A stretch of DNA of 64,000 nt from positions 1,550,001-1,614,000 of the forward strand of contig CAWHXF010000027.1 in NCBI GenBank assembly GCA_963833195.1. Direction: 5' to 3'. This document shows positions 28,374-39,364 of the stretch, piece after piece. This stretch comes from Granulosicoccus sp963833195. Lineage in GTDB: Bacteria > Pseudomonadota > Gammaproteobacteria > Granulosicoccales > Granulosicoccaceae. The notes beneath the pieces are model-generated. The model was not told the origin of the DNA. It saw only the letters and a list, made by a program, of their open reading frames with translations, and did no database searches. Within the stretch, counting starts at the first letter, position 1. Every line of letters starts with the position of its first letter. A program made the translations under genes and the position numbers.

Positions 28374-28544
28374 GGCGCAGCGGCAGTCTGCGGGAGGTGG
28401 CGCGTGCCGGATGAGCGCCCTTTCACGTATTGCCCAACGAGCGATGAGACCCGGGGCCGGCGACGTGGGGCCTGCGACGTATCGAATCGCGGGTTCTGCC
28501 GAGTCTCGGGCGCGGGAGCGCGCGAGGGTTCCCGCCGAGGAAGC

Positions 28545-29258
28545 TCAGCTTCCCCAGGTGCGCGGCTGACCGGTGTCCACGTGCACGAACCCGGAGCGGC
28601 TGTAGTAGCCGACCCCGCCCGCGGCCAGCGCCATCGCCTCTTCGCGCAGGGTGCGCGTGGAGACGCCGGGCACGTGGATGTCCGCCGCGCGCCCTTCCAT
28701 GTGCAGGCTGAACTTCGCCACGCCCGAGGAGCGCTTCCGAAGCCTGGCGTTCGTGGCCGGCGAGCGGTAGCCGGACAGCAGGTGGAAGGGCTCGTCGGTG
28801 TCCAGCCGCGCGTGCAGGCGCGCGAGCAGATCGATCAGGGCCGGGTCGATGTCGTGCTCGAGCCCCGCGCGGTGATCGCGCATGACGTGCCGAAGCTCCT
28901 GCAGCCGGTCCGGCTCGTAGGTGCCGCGCACGCAGTACACGCTGTCGAAGCGCTCGCCCGTGTGGTCGTTCACGAGCGACAACCGGCGCAGCCCCTTCGC
29001 GTCGTCGGCGGGGTGGGAGGGCCCGATAGGCGCGGACGGCATGGGGACGGTGCGGGCGGTGACGGATCCCGCGGCACCCGTCGGGTCGGTGCCGGGAACC
29101 GCCTGCCAGCCGTCCGGCAGGGCCAGCGCACCGCGGGCGGCGACGAGGCCGGCGGCCCCCGCCATGCCTGCGGCGGAGCGCCGCAGGAACGCGCGGCGCG
29201 TACCCGGCGGCCGCGCCGACGGGTGAACGTGGGACGTGGGGGGCAGCTCGAAAGGCAT
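28545..29258 (-). CDS. Tat-exported DUF882/M15A-like peptidoglycan peptidase (YcbK/MepK type)
   Basis: 237 residues. A twin-arginine signal (RRAFLRRSAAGMAGAAG) is followed by a DUF882 domain: SGYRSPATNARL, SLHMEGRAADIH and FVHVDTG carry the His/Asp zinc ligands of the M15 peptidase family. E. coli MepK (YcbK) of this type cleaves 3-3 cross-links and is also Tat-exported. ATG 29258 is chosen because it leaves a normal n-region; an in-frame start at 29330 would add 24 residues. It reads in the same direction as greA and carAB but 118 nt after greA. Confidence 0.88.
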   Translation of the reverse strand: MPFELPPTSHVHPSARPPGTRRAFLRRSAAGMAGAAGLVAARGALALPDGWQAVPGTDPTGAAGSVTARTVPMPSAPIGPSHPADDAKGLRRLSLVNDHTGERFDSVYCVRGTYEPDRLQELRHVMRDHRAGLEHDIDPALIDLLARLHARLDTDEPFHLLSGYRSPATNARLRKRSSGVAKFSLHMEGRAADIHVPGVSTRTLREEAMALAAGGVGYYSRSGFVHVDTGQPRTWGS

Positions 29259-29376
29259 CGGTACATCCGGCAGTGGCCGGCGCGCGGAAGAAAACGCACC
29301 GCCCGTCAATGAACGGACGGATTGTGCCACAGCGTCACGGGGCCGTCGGGCTCGACGGCCCGAACCCGGACGCGCG

Positions 29377-29853
29377 TCAGACGTAGAGGACCTCGAGGAT
29401 CTCGTACTCGCGCACGCCGCCGGGCGTGGTGACGCCCACCTCGTCGCCCTCGCTCTTGCCGATGAGCGCCTTCGCCACGGGCGAACCCACGGAGATGCGA
29501 CCGGCCTTCAGGTCGGCCTCGTCGTCGCCCACGATCTGGTAGGTGATCTCCTCGTCGGAGTCCAGATCCATGAGCTTCACCGTGGCGCCGAAGACGACGC
29601 GGCCGCCGGCGTCCAGGGTCGTGACGTCGATGACCTGGGCGTTCGACAGCTTCGCCTCGATCTCCTTGATGCGGCCCTCGATGAAGCCCTGCTGCTCGCG
29701 CGCGGCGTGGTACTCGGCGTTCTCCTTCAGGTCGCCGTGCGCGCGCGCCTCGCTGATCGCCTGGATCACCTCGGGGCGCTGCACGTGCTTGAGCTCCTGC
29801 AGCTCGTCGCGCAGCTTCGTCTCGCCGCGCTTGGTCAGGGGCACTCGGGTCAT
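29377..29853 (-). CDS. greA: Transcription elongation factor GreA
   Basis: 158 residues, the usual GreA length. The N-terminal antiparallel coiled coil has ELQELKHVQRPEV and the tip acidic pair in ARAHGDLKENAEYHAA; the C-terminal FKBP-like domain ends SEGDEVGVTTPGG and YEILEVLYV. It rescues backtracked RNA polymerase by stimulating transcript cleavage. It lies 21 nt downstream of carB, the carA-carB-greA order of many gammaproteobacteria. Confidence 0.97.
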   Translation of the reverse strand: MTRVPLTKRGETKLRDELQELKHVQRPEVIQAISEARAHGDLKENAEYHAAREQQGFIEGRIKEIEAKLSNAQVIDVTTLDAGGRVVFGATVKLMDLDSDEEITYQIVGDDEADLKAGRISVGSPVAKALIGKSEGDEVGVTTPGGVREYEILEVLYV

Positions 29854-29874
29854 GGTCGGGAACTCTTGGTCATG

Positions 29875-33190
<3,316 letters not shown>

Positions 33191-33191
33191 G

Positions 33192-34448
33192 TCAGGCCTC
33201 CTGCGCGCGCGCGCGCCGGGCGCGGTCGCCCTGCACCGCGCCGAGGAACGCGTCGAACAGCCCCGACACGTCGTGCGGCCCCGGGCTCGCCTCGGGGTGC
33301 CCCTGGAAGCCGAAAGCCGGCACGTCCAGGCGTCTGAGGCCCTGCAGGGAGCGGTCGAACAGCGAGAGGTGCGTGATGGCGACATCGTTGCCGAGCGAGT
33401 CGGCGTCCACCGCGAAGCCGTGGTTCTGGCTGGAGATCATGACGCGACCCGTGGCGCAGTCCATGACCGGGTGGTTCGCGCCGTGGTGGCCGAACTTCAT
33501 CTTCAGCGTGCGCGCGTTCGAGGCGAGCGCGAGGAGCTGGTGGCCGAGGCAGATGCCGAAGGTCGGCAGCCCCGCATCGACGAGCTCGGCGATGGTGCGG
33601 ATGGCGTAGTCGCACGGCTCGGGATCGCCGGGGCCGTTCGACAGGAACAGCCCGTCGGGCTCGTACGCGCGGATGGACGCTGCGTCGGTGGTGGCGGGCA
33701 CGACGGTGACGCGGCAGCCGCGGTCGACCAGCAGGCGCAGGATGTTGCGCTTGACCCCGAAGTCCATCGCCACGATGTGCGGGCCATCGCCGCCCGATGT
33801 GCCGCCCGATGTGCCGCCCGATGTGCCGCTCGTCTCGCCGCTCGTCTCGCCGCTCATCGCACCGTACGGCTCGCGGCCGTCGGGCTGCGCCACGCCGGAT
33901 ACGCGGTCGTCGTGCGCGAGCGACCAGGTATTGCCGGTCCACACGTACGGCTCGCTGCAGCTCACGAGCTTCGCCAGATCCATTCCCGCCAGGCCCGGGA
34001 AGCCCTTGGCGACCCCCACCGCCGCGTCGCCGTCGGTACCGGGGCCCGCCATGATGCAACCCGCCTGGGCGCCCGCGTCCCGAAGGTGCCGGGTGAGCGC
34101 GCGCGTGTCCACATCGGCGATGGCGACGGTGCCGCGACGCGCCAGGTAGTCGGGCAGCGATTCGCGCGCGCGAAAATTGCTGTGACGCGACGGCACGTCA
34201 CGCACCACCAGGCCTGCCGCGTGCACGCGCCCCGACTCCTCGTCCCACTCGTTGGTGCCGGTGCTGCCTATGTGCGGATACGTCAGGGTGACGATCTGCT
34301 GGGCGTAGGAGGGGTCGGTGAGGATCTCCTGGTAGCCGGTCATGGCCGTGTTGAACACGACCTCGCCGACGGCCATGCCGTCCACCCCGACGGCCACGCC
34401 ATCGAACACGGTGCCGTCGGCGAGCGCTAGCAGGGCGGGTCGGGACAC
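33192..34448 (-). CDS. carA: Carbamoyl-phosphate synthase small subunit (glutamine amidotransferase)
   Basis: 418 residues. The N-terminal CPSase-small domain (LADGTVFDGVAVGVDG, FNTAMTGYQEILTDPSY) is followed by a class I glutaminase with nucleophile motif GICLGHQLLALA and catalytic GFQGHPEASPGP. An unusual low-complexity Thr/Ser/Gly linker of about 22 residues, encoded by 12-bp repeats (33792-33855), separates the domains just before IVAMDFGVK. It is directly upstream of carB (1-nt gap), so the subunits are co-translated. Confidence 0.97.
   Translation of the reverse strand: MSRPALLALADGTVFDGVAVGVDGMAVGEVVFNTAMTGYQEILTDPSYAQQIVTLTYPHIGSTGTNEWDEESGRVHAAGLVVRDVPSRHSNFRARESLPDYLARRGTVAIADVDTRALTRHLRDAGAQAGCIMAGPGTDGDAAVGVAKGFPGLAGMDLAKLVSCSEPYVWTGNTWSLAHDDRVSGVAQPDGREPYGAMSGETSGETSGTSGGTSGGTSGGDGPHIVAMDFGVKRNILRLLVDRGCRVTVVPATTDAASIRAYEPDGLFLSNGPGDPEPCDYAIRTIAELVDAGLPTFGICLGHQLLALASNARTLKMKFGHHGANHPVMDCATGRVMISSQNHGFAVDADSLGNDVAITHLSLFDRSLQGLRRLDVPAFGFQGHPEASPGPHDVSGLFDAFLGAVQGDRARRARAQEA
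33792..33855. repeat. 12-bp tandem repeats in the carA interdomain linker
   Basis: About three copies of gcccgatgtgcc followed by two of gctcgtctcgcc, encoding repeated Ser-Gly-Glu/Gly-Thr tetrapeptides on the minus strand. The repeat is in frame, so copy-number change would only lengthen or shorten the linker. Confidence 0.75.
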
Positions 34449-34629
34449 GCGGGGAAGGCCTCCGGCTGAGCGTGCCGGTGCCTGGCGAGCCCGACGGGGC
34501 CCGCGTGCGGCATAGCACGGGACGGCCCGTGCGGGGACTTCCCCTCGCGCGGCGAGCGGGACTCCTGGACCGTCGGAAATGGTACGCGGCGGCGCGCCCG
34601 GTTGTCCAGACGATCCGAGCCGTGGCCCG

Positions 34630-35703
34630 CTACGTCCGCACGTACCGCTCGATACCGTCCGCCTCGACCGAGCGCGCCAGCGCGCCCGAGCGCTCGAGCC
34701 GGCGCACGTGCGCCAGCGCCTCGCCGAGCGCGAAGCTCGTCTGCTGCGCGTCGAGCTTCCGGCCGAACAGCACCGGGAAGAGCTCCGCGGCGCTCGTCGG
34801 CCGGGCGCAGGCCTCGACCACGCGTGCCAGGCGCTCGTCGTGATGCGCGGCCAGCGCGTCGAGCCGCGCGTGCAGGCCCGTGAACGGCAGCCCGTGCGAG
34901 GGCAGCACGAGCACGTCCTCGGGCAGATCCCTCAGCGCGTCGAGCGAGCCGAGGAAGCTTGCGAGCGGGTCGTCGTCGCGCGACTCGAACACGTCGTCGC
35001 CGGGCTCGAGAGGCGGCGCGGGCATGAGGCTGACGTTCGGCGAGATGCCGGGCAGCACCTGGTCCGCCGCGATCAGCAGGTTGTCCTCGGCGCAGTGCAG
35101 CATGAGCATGCGCGGCGCGTGCCCGCGCCCGATCAGCACGCGCCACTCGCGCCCGCCGAGCCCTACGTCGTCGCCCTCTTCCAGCCAGGACCAGGCATCG
35201 AGCGCAGGCGGTTCGCCGACGATCGAACGATAGCCGTTGCCCTGCCCCGCCACGCGCGCCACGACGTCGGCGGGCAGACCGTTGGCGTGATACCAGTTCG
35301 CGTACACCCGGGCGTACGCGCCGGGGTCGGCGTGCCAGATGCGCCGCGAGAGCCGCACCTCCACCTCGCCGCCGTGCAGCGCCGCGCCGCGCTCGTGGAA
35401 CCAGCCGGCGAGGCCTGCGTGGTCCGGGTGGAAGTGCGTGACCAGCAACCGGTCGGGCACCCGGTTCCCCAGCACCGCTGCCCAGTTCGCGCGCGACGTG
35501 CCGGACGAGATGCAGGTATCGACGAGGGCCAGCTCGCCACCGTCGTCGAGCAGCCAGCAGTTGACGTGATCGAGTCGGAAGGGCAGCGGCTGGCGCACCC
35601 AGTCGATGCCCGGACGCACTTCGACGCGAGCGCCCGTCGCCGGCGGTTCCGGCCAGGGGAACGCGAGAGGGGAGGCCTTTTCGGAGCGGTCGGACCGGGT
35701 CAT
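34630..35703 (-). CDS. MBL-fold metallo-hydrolase with C-terminal winged-helix-like region
   Basis: 357 residues. The metal motif LVTHFHPDHAGL (HxHxDH) plus GRGHAPRMLMLH, AADQVLP and LPSHGLPF define a metallo-beta-lactamase fold. The C-terminal part (LDALAAHHDERL, FGRKLDAQQTSFALGEALAHVRRLERSG) resembles the winged-helix tail of LACTB2-like hydrolases. Substrate unknown (thioester, nucleic acid and others are possible). Its ATG 35703 overlaps the stop of a 78-codon ORF (ATGA) and lies inside a 17-bp hairpin, with no Shine-Dalgarno visible, so translation is probably coupled to that ORF. Confidence 0.88.
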   Translation of the reverse strand: MTRSDRSEKASPLAFPWPEPPATGARVEVRPGIDWVRQPLPFRLDHVNCWLLDDGGELALVDTCISSGTSRANWAAVLGNRVPDRLLVTHFHPDHAGLAGWFHERGAALHGGEVEVRLSRRIWHADPGAYARVYANWYHANGLPADVVARVAGQGNGYRSIVGEPPALDAWSWLEEGDDVGLGGREWRVLIGRGHAPRMLMLHCAEDNLLIAADQVLPGISPNVSLMPAPPLEPGDDVFESRDDDPLASFLGSLDALRDLPEDVLVLPSHGLPFTGLHARLDALAAHHDERLARVVEACARPTSAAELFPVLFGRKLDAQQTSFALGEALAHVRRLERSGALARSVEADGIERYVRT

Positions 35704-35730
35704 CGGTTTTTCACGATGACCGGGTCCGAC
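35689..35730 (-). promoter_or_regulatory. 17-bp hairpin covering the MBL-hydrolase start codon
   Basis: Arms 35689-35705 and 35714-35730 are complementary with a single C-C mismatch and an A-rich 8-nt loop (minus strand). The start codon (35703-35701) and the overlapping stop of the upstream small ORF are inside the stem. A further 7-nt segment at 35736-35742 is complementary to the loop (35706-35712), allowing a pseudoknot or alternative fold. Start-codon sequestration relieved by upstream translation is the inferred role. Confidence 0.6.
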
Positions 35731-35936
35731 AGGCGGAAAAACGGCTCCCGCATCGCGCGCGGACACCGTCGGCGCCCCACGTTCGCCGGACCCGCTGCGC
35801 AAGGTGGTCGGGACGCCAGTCCCTTCGATCGCCCCACCCGTCCGACACGACCCTTCGATCGCGCCACCCGTCCGACGCGACCGTTCGGTCGCTCCGCCCG
35901 TCCGACGCGCTCCGTCGGTCGCTCTGCCCGACTCAT
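35700..35936 (-). CDS. Small Arg-rich ORF with four 10-residue repeats, between parE and the MBL hydrolase
   Basis: 78 codons, unrecognised. ATG 35936 overlaps the parE stop (ATGA) and its own stop overlaps the next gene's ATG (ATGA), so it tiles the gap exactly. Residues 3-42 are four degenerate decapeptides (RAERPTERVG, RAERPNGRVG, RVARSKGRVG, RVGRSKGLAS) made by a 30-bp DNA repeat; the rest is basic and ends REPFFRLSDPVIVKNR. No domain or signal peptide is seen. It may be a translated coupling ORF rather than a functional protein; it could also be repeat DNA that happens to be open. Confidence 0.45.
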   Translation of the reverse strand: MSRAERPTERVGRAERPNGRVGRVARSKGRVGRVGRSKGLASRPPCAAGPANVGRRRCPRAMREPFFRLSDPVIVKNR

Positions 35937-35940
35937 ACGT
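35821..35940. repeat. Four tandem copies of a 30-bp repeat downstream of parE
   Basis: Units at 35821-35850, 35851-35880, 35881-35910 and 35911-35940 align without gaps; each has a core cggtcgctccgcccgtccga with a few changes. The last unit overlaps the parE stop. The period keeps the small ORF above in frame. Confidence 0.85.
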
Positions 35941-37831
35941 CCGCCAGATCCCCTTTCGCCTCGAGCCAGCGCTTGCGGTCCCCGGCGCGCTTCTTCGCCA
36001 GCATCATGTCCATCGTGCCGTTCGTGTCGTCGCCCTCGGCGATGGTCAGCCGCACCAGGCGGCGCGTGTCGGGCGCCACCGACGTCTCGCGCAGCTGCGC
36101 GGGGTTCATCTCGCCGAGGCCCTTGAAGCGCGTGACCGAGACCTTGCCGCGCACCTTGTCCTTCTCTATGCGCTCCATGACGGCCCGGCGCTCCTCGTCG
36201 TCGACCGCGTAGTAGACCGACTTGCCGACGTCGATGCGGTACAGCGGCGGCATGGCCACGTACACGTGCCCGGCCTGCACGAGCGGGCGGAAGTGGCGCA
36301 CGAACAGGGCGCACAGCAGGGTCGCGATGTGCGCGCCGTCGGAGTCGGCGTCGGCCAGGATGCAGACCTTGCCGTAGCGCAGCTTGTCGAGGTCCGCGCT
36401 GCCGGGGTCGATGCCGATGGCGACCGAGATGTCGTGCACCTCCTGGCTGCCGAAGAGCTGGTCGACGTCGGCCTCCCAGGTGTTCAGGATCTTGCCGCGC
36501 AGGGGCATGATCGCCTGGAACTCCCGGTCCCGCGCCTGCTTGGCCGAGCCGCCGGCGGAGTCCCCCTCCACGAGAAAGAGCTCGGTGCGCGACAGGTCCG
36601 ACGAGGTGCAGTCGGCGAGCTTGCCCGGCAGCGCGGGCCCCGCGGAGATCTTCTTGCGCGCGACCTTCTTGCCGGAATTCGCGCGCGCGCGGGCGCTGGC
36701 GATGACCATGGTGGCGAGCGCGTCGCCGCTCTCGGGGTGGCGGTTCAGCCACTGCGCGAGCTGGTCCTTGACCGCGCCCGCGACGAAGCCCGCGCACTCG
36801 CGCGACGACAGCCGCTCCTTGGTCTGCCCGGAGAACTGCGGGTCCGCAAGCTTGACCGACAGCACGTAGTGACAGCGCTCCCAGACATCCTCCGGGGCGA
36901 TCTTCACGCCGCGCGGCAAGAGGTTCCGGAACTCGCAGAACTCGCGCAGCGCGTCGGTCAGCCCGGTGCGCAACCCGTTCACGTGCGTGCCGCCCTGGGC
37001 CGTCGGCACGAGGTTCACGTAGCCCTCCTGCACGCCCTCGCCGCCTTCGGGCAGCCAGGCGACGGCCCAGTCGCAGAACGCCTCGGCGTTGTCGACGCGA
37101 CCGCTCGCACTGCCGGTGAGGGGCTCGGCGGGCAGCCGCTCGCTGCCCTCGATGGCGCCGGTCAGGTAGTCCAGCAGGCCGTCCTGGTAGAGCCACTCGT
37201 CGGTCTCGCCGCCGGCTTCGTCCCACAGGCGCACGCGCAGCCCCGGACACAGCACCGCCTTCGCGCGCAACAGGTGCTTCAGGCGCGGCAGGGAGAAGCT
37301 CTGCGAATCGAAGTACTTCTTCTCCGGCCAGAACCGGATGCGCGTGCCGGTGTTCCGCTTGCCCACCGTGCCGGACGGGGCCAGCCGGTCCACGATCGCG
37401 CCCTGCGCGAAGGTGGCCAGGAACTCGTGCCCGCCGCGGCGCACCGACACCTCGAGCTTCTTCGACAGCGCGTTGACGACCGAGATGCCCACGCCGTGCA
37501 GACCGCCGGAGAAGCGGTAGCTGTCGTTGCCGAACTTGCCGCCCGAATGCAGCGTCGTGAGGATGACCTCGACGCCGGGCTTCTTCAGGGTCGGGTGCAT
37601 GTCCACCGGCATGCCGCGCCCGTCGTCGATGACCTCCAGCGAGCCGTCCTTGTAGACGTTCACGCGAATGTCGGTGCAGTGGCCGGCCAGCGCCTCGTCG
37701 ACGCTGTTGTCGATGACCTCCTGGGCAAGGTGGTTCGGGCGCTGGGTGTCGGTGTACATGCCCGGACGCTTGCGAACGGGGTCCAGGCCGCTCAGGACCT
37801 CGATCGACGAGGCGTCGTAGGCGCGAGTCAC
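35933..37831 (-). CDS. parE: DNA topoisomerase IV subunit B
   Basis: 632 residues, the usual ParE length. GHKL ATPase motifs are present (HLAQEVIDNSVDEAL, VIDDGRGMPVD, SGGLHGVGISVVNALS), followed by the transducer and a TOPRIM domain with LFLVEGDSAGGSAKQARDR and ILADADSDGAHI, and C-terminal TRFKGLGEMNPAQL. Works with ParC to decatenate chromosomes. GTG 37831 gives the family N-terminus (TRAYDASSIEVLSGLDPVRKRPGMY); upstream in-frame codons have no homology-like content. It is divergent from cnoX across 200 bp. Confidence 0.96.
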   Translation of the reverse strand: MTRAYDASSIEVLSGLDPVRKRPGMYTDTQRPNHLAQEVIDNSVDEALAGHCTDIRVNVYKDGSLEVIDDGRGMPVDMHPTLKKPGVEVILTTLHSGGKFGNDSYRFSGGLHGVGISVVNALSKKLEVSVRRGGHEFLATFAQGAIVDRLAPSGTVGKRNTGTRIRFWPEKKYFDSQSFSLPRLKHLLRAKAVLCPGLRVRLWDEAGGETDEWLYQDGLLDYLTGAIEGSERLPAEPLTGSASGRVDNAEAFCDWAVAWLPEGGEGVQEGYVNLVPTAQGGTHVNGLRTGLTDALREFCEFRNLLPRGVKIAPEDVWERCHYVLSVKLADPQFSGQTKERLSSRECAGFVAGAVKDQLAQWLNRHPESGDALATMVIASARARANSGKKVARKKISAGPALPGKLADCTSSDLSRTELFLVEGDSAGGSAKQARDREFQAIMPLRGKILNTWEADVDQLFGSQEVHDISVAIGIDPGSADLDKLRYGKVCILADADSDGAHIATLLCALFVRHFRPLVQAGHVYVAMPPLYRIDVGKSVYYAVDDEERRAVMERIEKDKVRGKVSVTRFKGLGEMNPAQLRETSVAPDTRRLVRLTIAEGDDTNGTMDMMLAKKRAGDRKRWLEAKGDLADV

Positions 37832-38031
37832 TGTAAGGAATTCCGGTTGTCTGCGTCGGCCGGGGGAGTGTAGACCGAACCCGGGCCCTCCGGGACACGC
37901 GAGCCCCGGAGCACCGCGCCGCGCGCACCACTCGCGCGCGGTTGAAACCCCGTCCCCCAGGCGACACACTTCGACATCAAGCCTGCGCCCGGGGTGCCGG
38001 CACGCAGGGGTCAGCACAGGTGGAACGCGTG

Positions 38032-38985
38032 ATGGACGGAACGGCCAGAGGGGCGGGAATCGGCGCGGGCGATGCGTCGCCCGCCGGGGCGGACTCGCCG
38101 TGGATCGTCGATCTCGACGAAACCAACTTCATGCAGGTCGTGGTCGAGGGCTCGGACGCACGTCCGGTGCTCGTGGACTTCTGGGCCGAGTGGTGCGGCC
38201 CCTGCAAGGCGTTGTCGCCGACGCTCGAGAAGCTCGCCGTGGAGTTCAACGGCGCGTTCGTGCTGGCCATGCTGGACACCGAGGCGCATCCGGGCATCGC
38301 GCAGCAGCTCGGCATCCGCAGCCTGCCGACGGTGAAGCTGTTCAGCGGCCGTCAGCTCGTCGACGAGTTCACCGGCGCCCTGCCCGAAGCCGAGGTGCGA
38401 CGCTTCCTCGAGCACCACGTCGGTGCACCGCTCGCGGTCGAGGAGCCCGAGCCGGATCCTGCGCTGTCCGCCACCGCGCAGGCCGCCGCGCTGCACGAGC
38501 AGGGCCGCACCGACGAGGCGCTGGCACTGCTGCGCCAGGCGCAGAACGCCGAGCCGGAGAACGTCGAGATCCTCGTCGCGCTCGGCCAGATGTCGCTCGG
38601 GGCCGGCGACCTGGAGGCGGCCGCCGCCTGCCTGAAGGCCCTGCCCGAGGCGGCTCGCGAGAGCGCGCAGGGCAAGCGGCTGGCGGGGCTCCTCGGCATG
38701 GCCGAGGAGATGGCGGCGGACGGTGGCGGCGAGGACGTGTCCGCCCTGTCGGCCCGCGTCGAGGCCGATCCGGGCGACGCGGAGGCGCGCTACCGCTTCG
38801 CGCTAGGCAGCGCGCTGGCCGGCGACGTGGAGACGGGGCTCGAGCAGCTGCTCGCCCTGATGTCGAAGCAGCCCGATTTCCGGGACGGCGCCGCGCGGCA
38901 GAAGCTCCTGGCGCTGTTCGACGTGCTGGGGGACGATCCGCTGGTGGGCAGGTATCGCCGGCGAATGTTCGCGCTGCTGCACTGA
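38032..38985 (+). CDS. cnoX: Thioredoxin-TPR chaperedoxin (CnoX/YbbN type)
   Basis: 317 residues. An N-terminal thioredoxin fold (VDFWAEWCGPCKALSPTLE, cis-Pro in IRSLPTVKLF) is followed by TPR-like helices (HEQGRTDEALALLRQA, ALGQMSLGAGDLEAAAACLK, DAEARYRFALGSALAGD). The E. coli homologue lacks the full active site, while here both Cys of WCGPC are kept, as in many other bacteria. CnoX binds unfolding clients and hands them to chaperones. ATG 38032 is chosen; the upstream in-frame codons look non-coding. It converges on the DUF2007 gene with a 3-nt gap. Confidence 0.9.
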   Translation: MDGTARGAGIGAGDASPAGADSPWIVDLDETNFMQVVVEGSDARPVLVDFWAEWCGPCKALSPTLEKLAVEFNGAFVLAMLDTEAHPGIAQQLGIRSLPTVKLFSGRQLVDEFTGALPEAEVRRFLEHHVGAPLAVEEPEPDPALSATAQAAALHEQGRTDEALALLRQAQNAEPENVEILVALGQMSLGAGDLEAAAACLKALPEAARESAQGKRLAGLLGMAEEMAADGGGEDVSALSARVEADPGDAEARYRFALGSALAGDVETGLEQLLALMSKQPDFRDGAARQKLLALFDVLGDDPLVGRYRRRMFALLH

Positions 38986-38988
38986 CGC

Positions 38989-39300
38989 TCAGCTCGGCGC
39001 CACCGCGCCGCATTGCCAGCACGCTCCGAACGATCCGTCGATCTTCTCGCCGCAGCCGCGGCAGAACCAGTCGGCCCGAGACGTGCGACGTTCCGCCTCG
39101 TAGTCATGGATGAGGGCCTTCGCACGCTCCGCGTCGCCGTCGTCGTGCACGCGCACGCCGATGACGTCGCTCGGCGGCAGCTCGCCTATGGCGCCGGACA
39201 GGTAGCCGCCCGTGACCTCGGTGCGGATGCCCTCGGCCACGAGCACGTCACTCACGAGCTGCGCGTCGACCAGGTTCGCGGCGCGGTAGACGAGCTTCAC
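38989..39300 (-). CDS. DUF2007 protein with C-terminal zinc ribbon
   Basis: 103 residues. MKLVYRAANLVDAQLVSDVLVAEGI and GVRVHDDGDAERAKALI match DUF2007 (putative signal-transducing, GlnB-like fold). A C-terminal zinc ribbon is present: FCRGCG and ACWQCG. It lies downstream of ygfZ on the same strand with a 64-nt gap. Role unknown. Confidence 0.82.
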   Translation of the reverse strand: MKLVYRAANLVDAQLVSDVLVAEGIRTEVTGGYLSGAIGELPPSDVIGVRVHDDGDAERAKALIHDYEAERRTSRADWFCRGCGEKIDGSFGACWQCGAVAPS

Positions 39301-39364
39301 CCGCCCGGGCCGGCCATACGCACCGCGTCACCGTGCGCGTCGCAGAGATCGGTGGTGGCGAAGC

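Noticed and set aside
28286..28544. Small gene between the exported protein and the DUF882 protein
   Set aside because: No frame with a credible start and composition; only a hairpin was noted.
34449..34629. Gene between the MBL hydrolase and carA
   Set aside because: The 181-bp gap has only frames that extend from the neighbouring genes, and none has domain-like content.
35811..35940. 30-bp repeats as an origin/iteron array
   Set aside because: Only four degenerate copies, no AT-rich stretch and no replication gene nearby; the period matches a coding frame.
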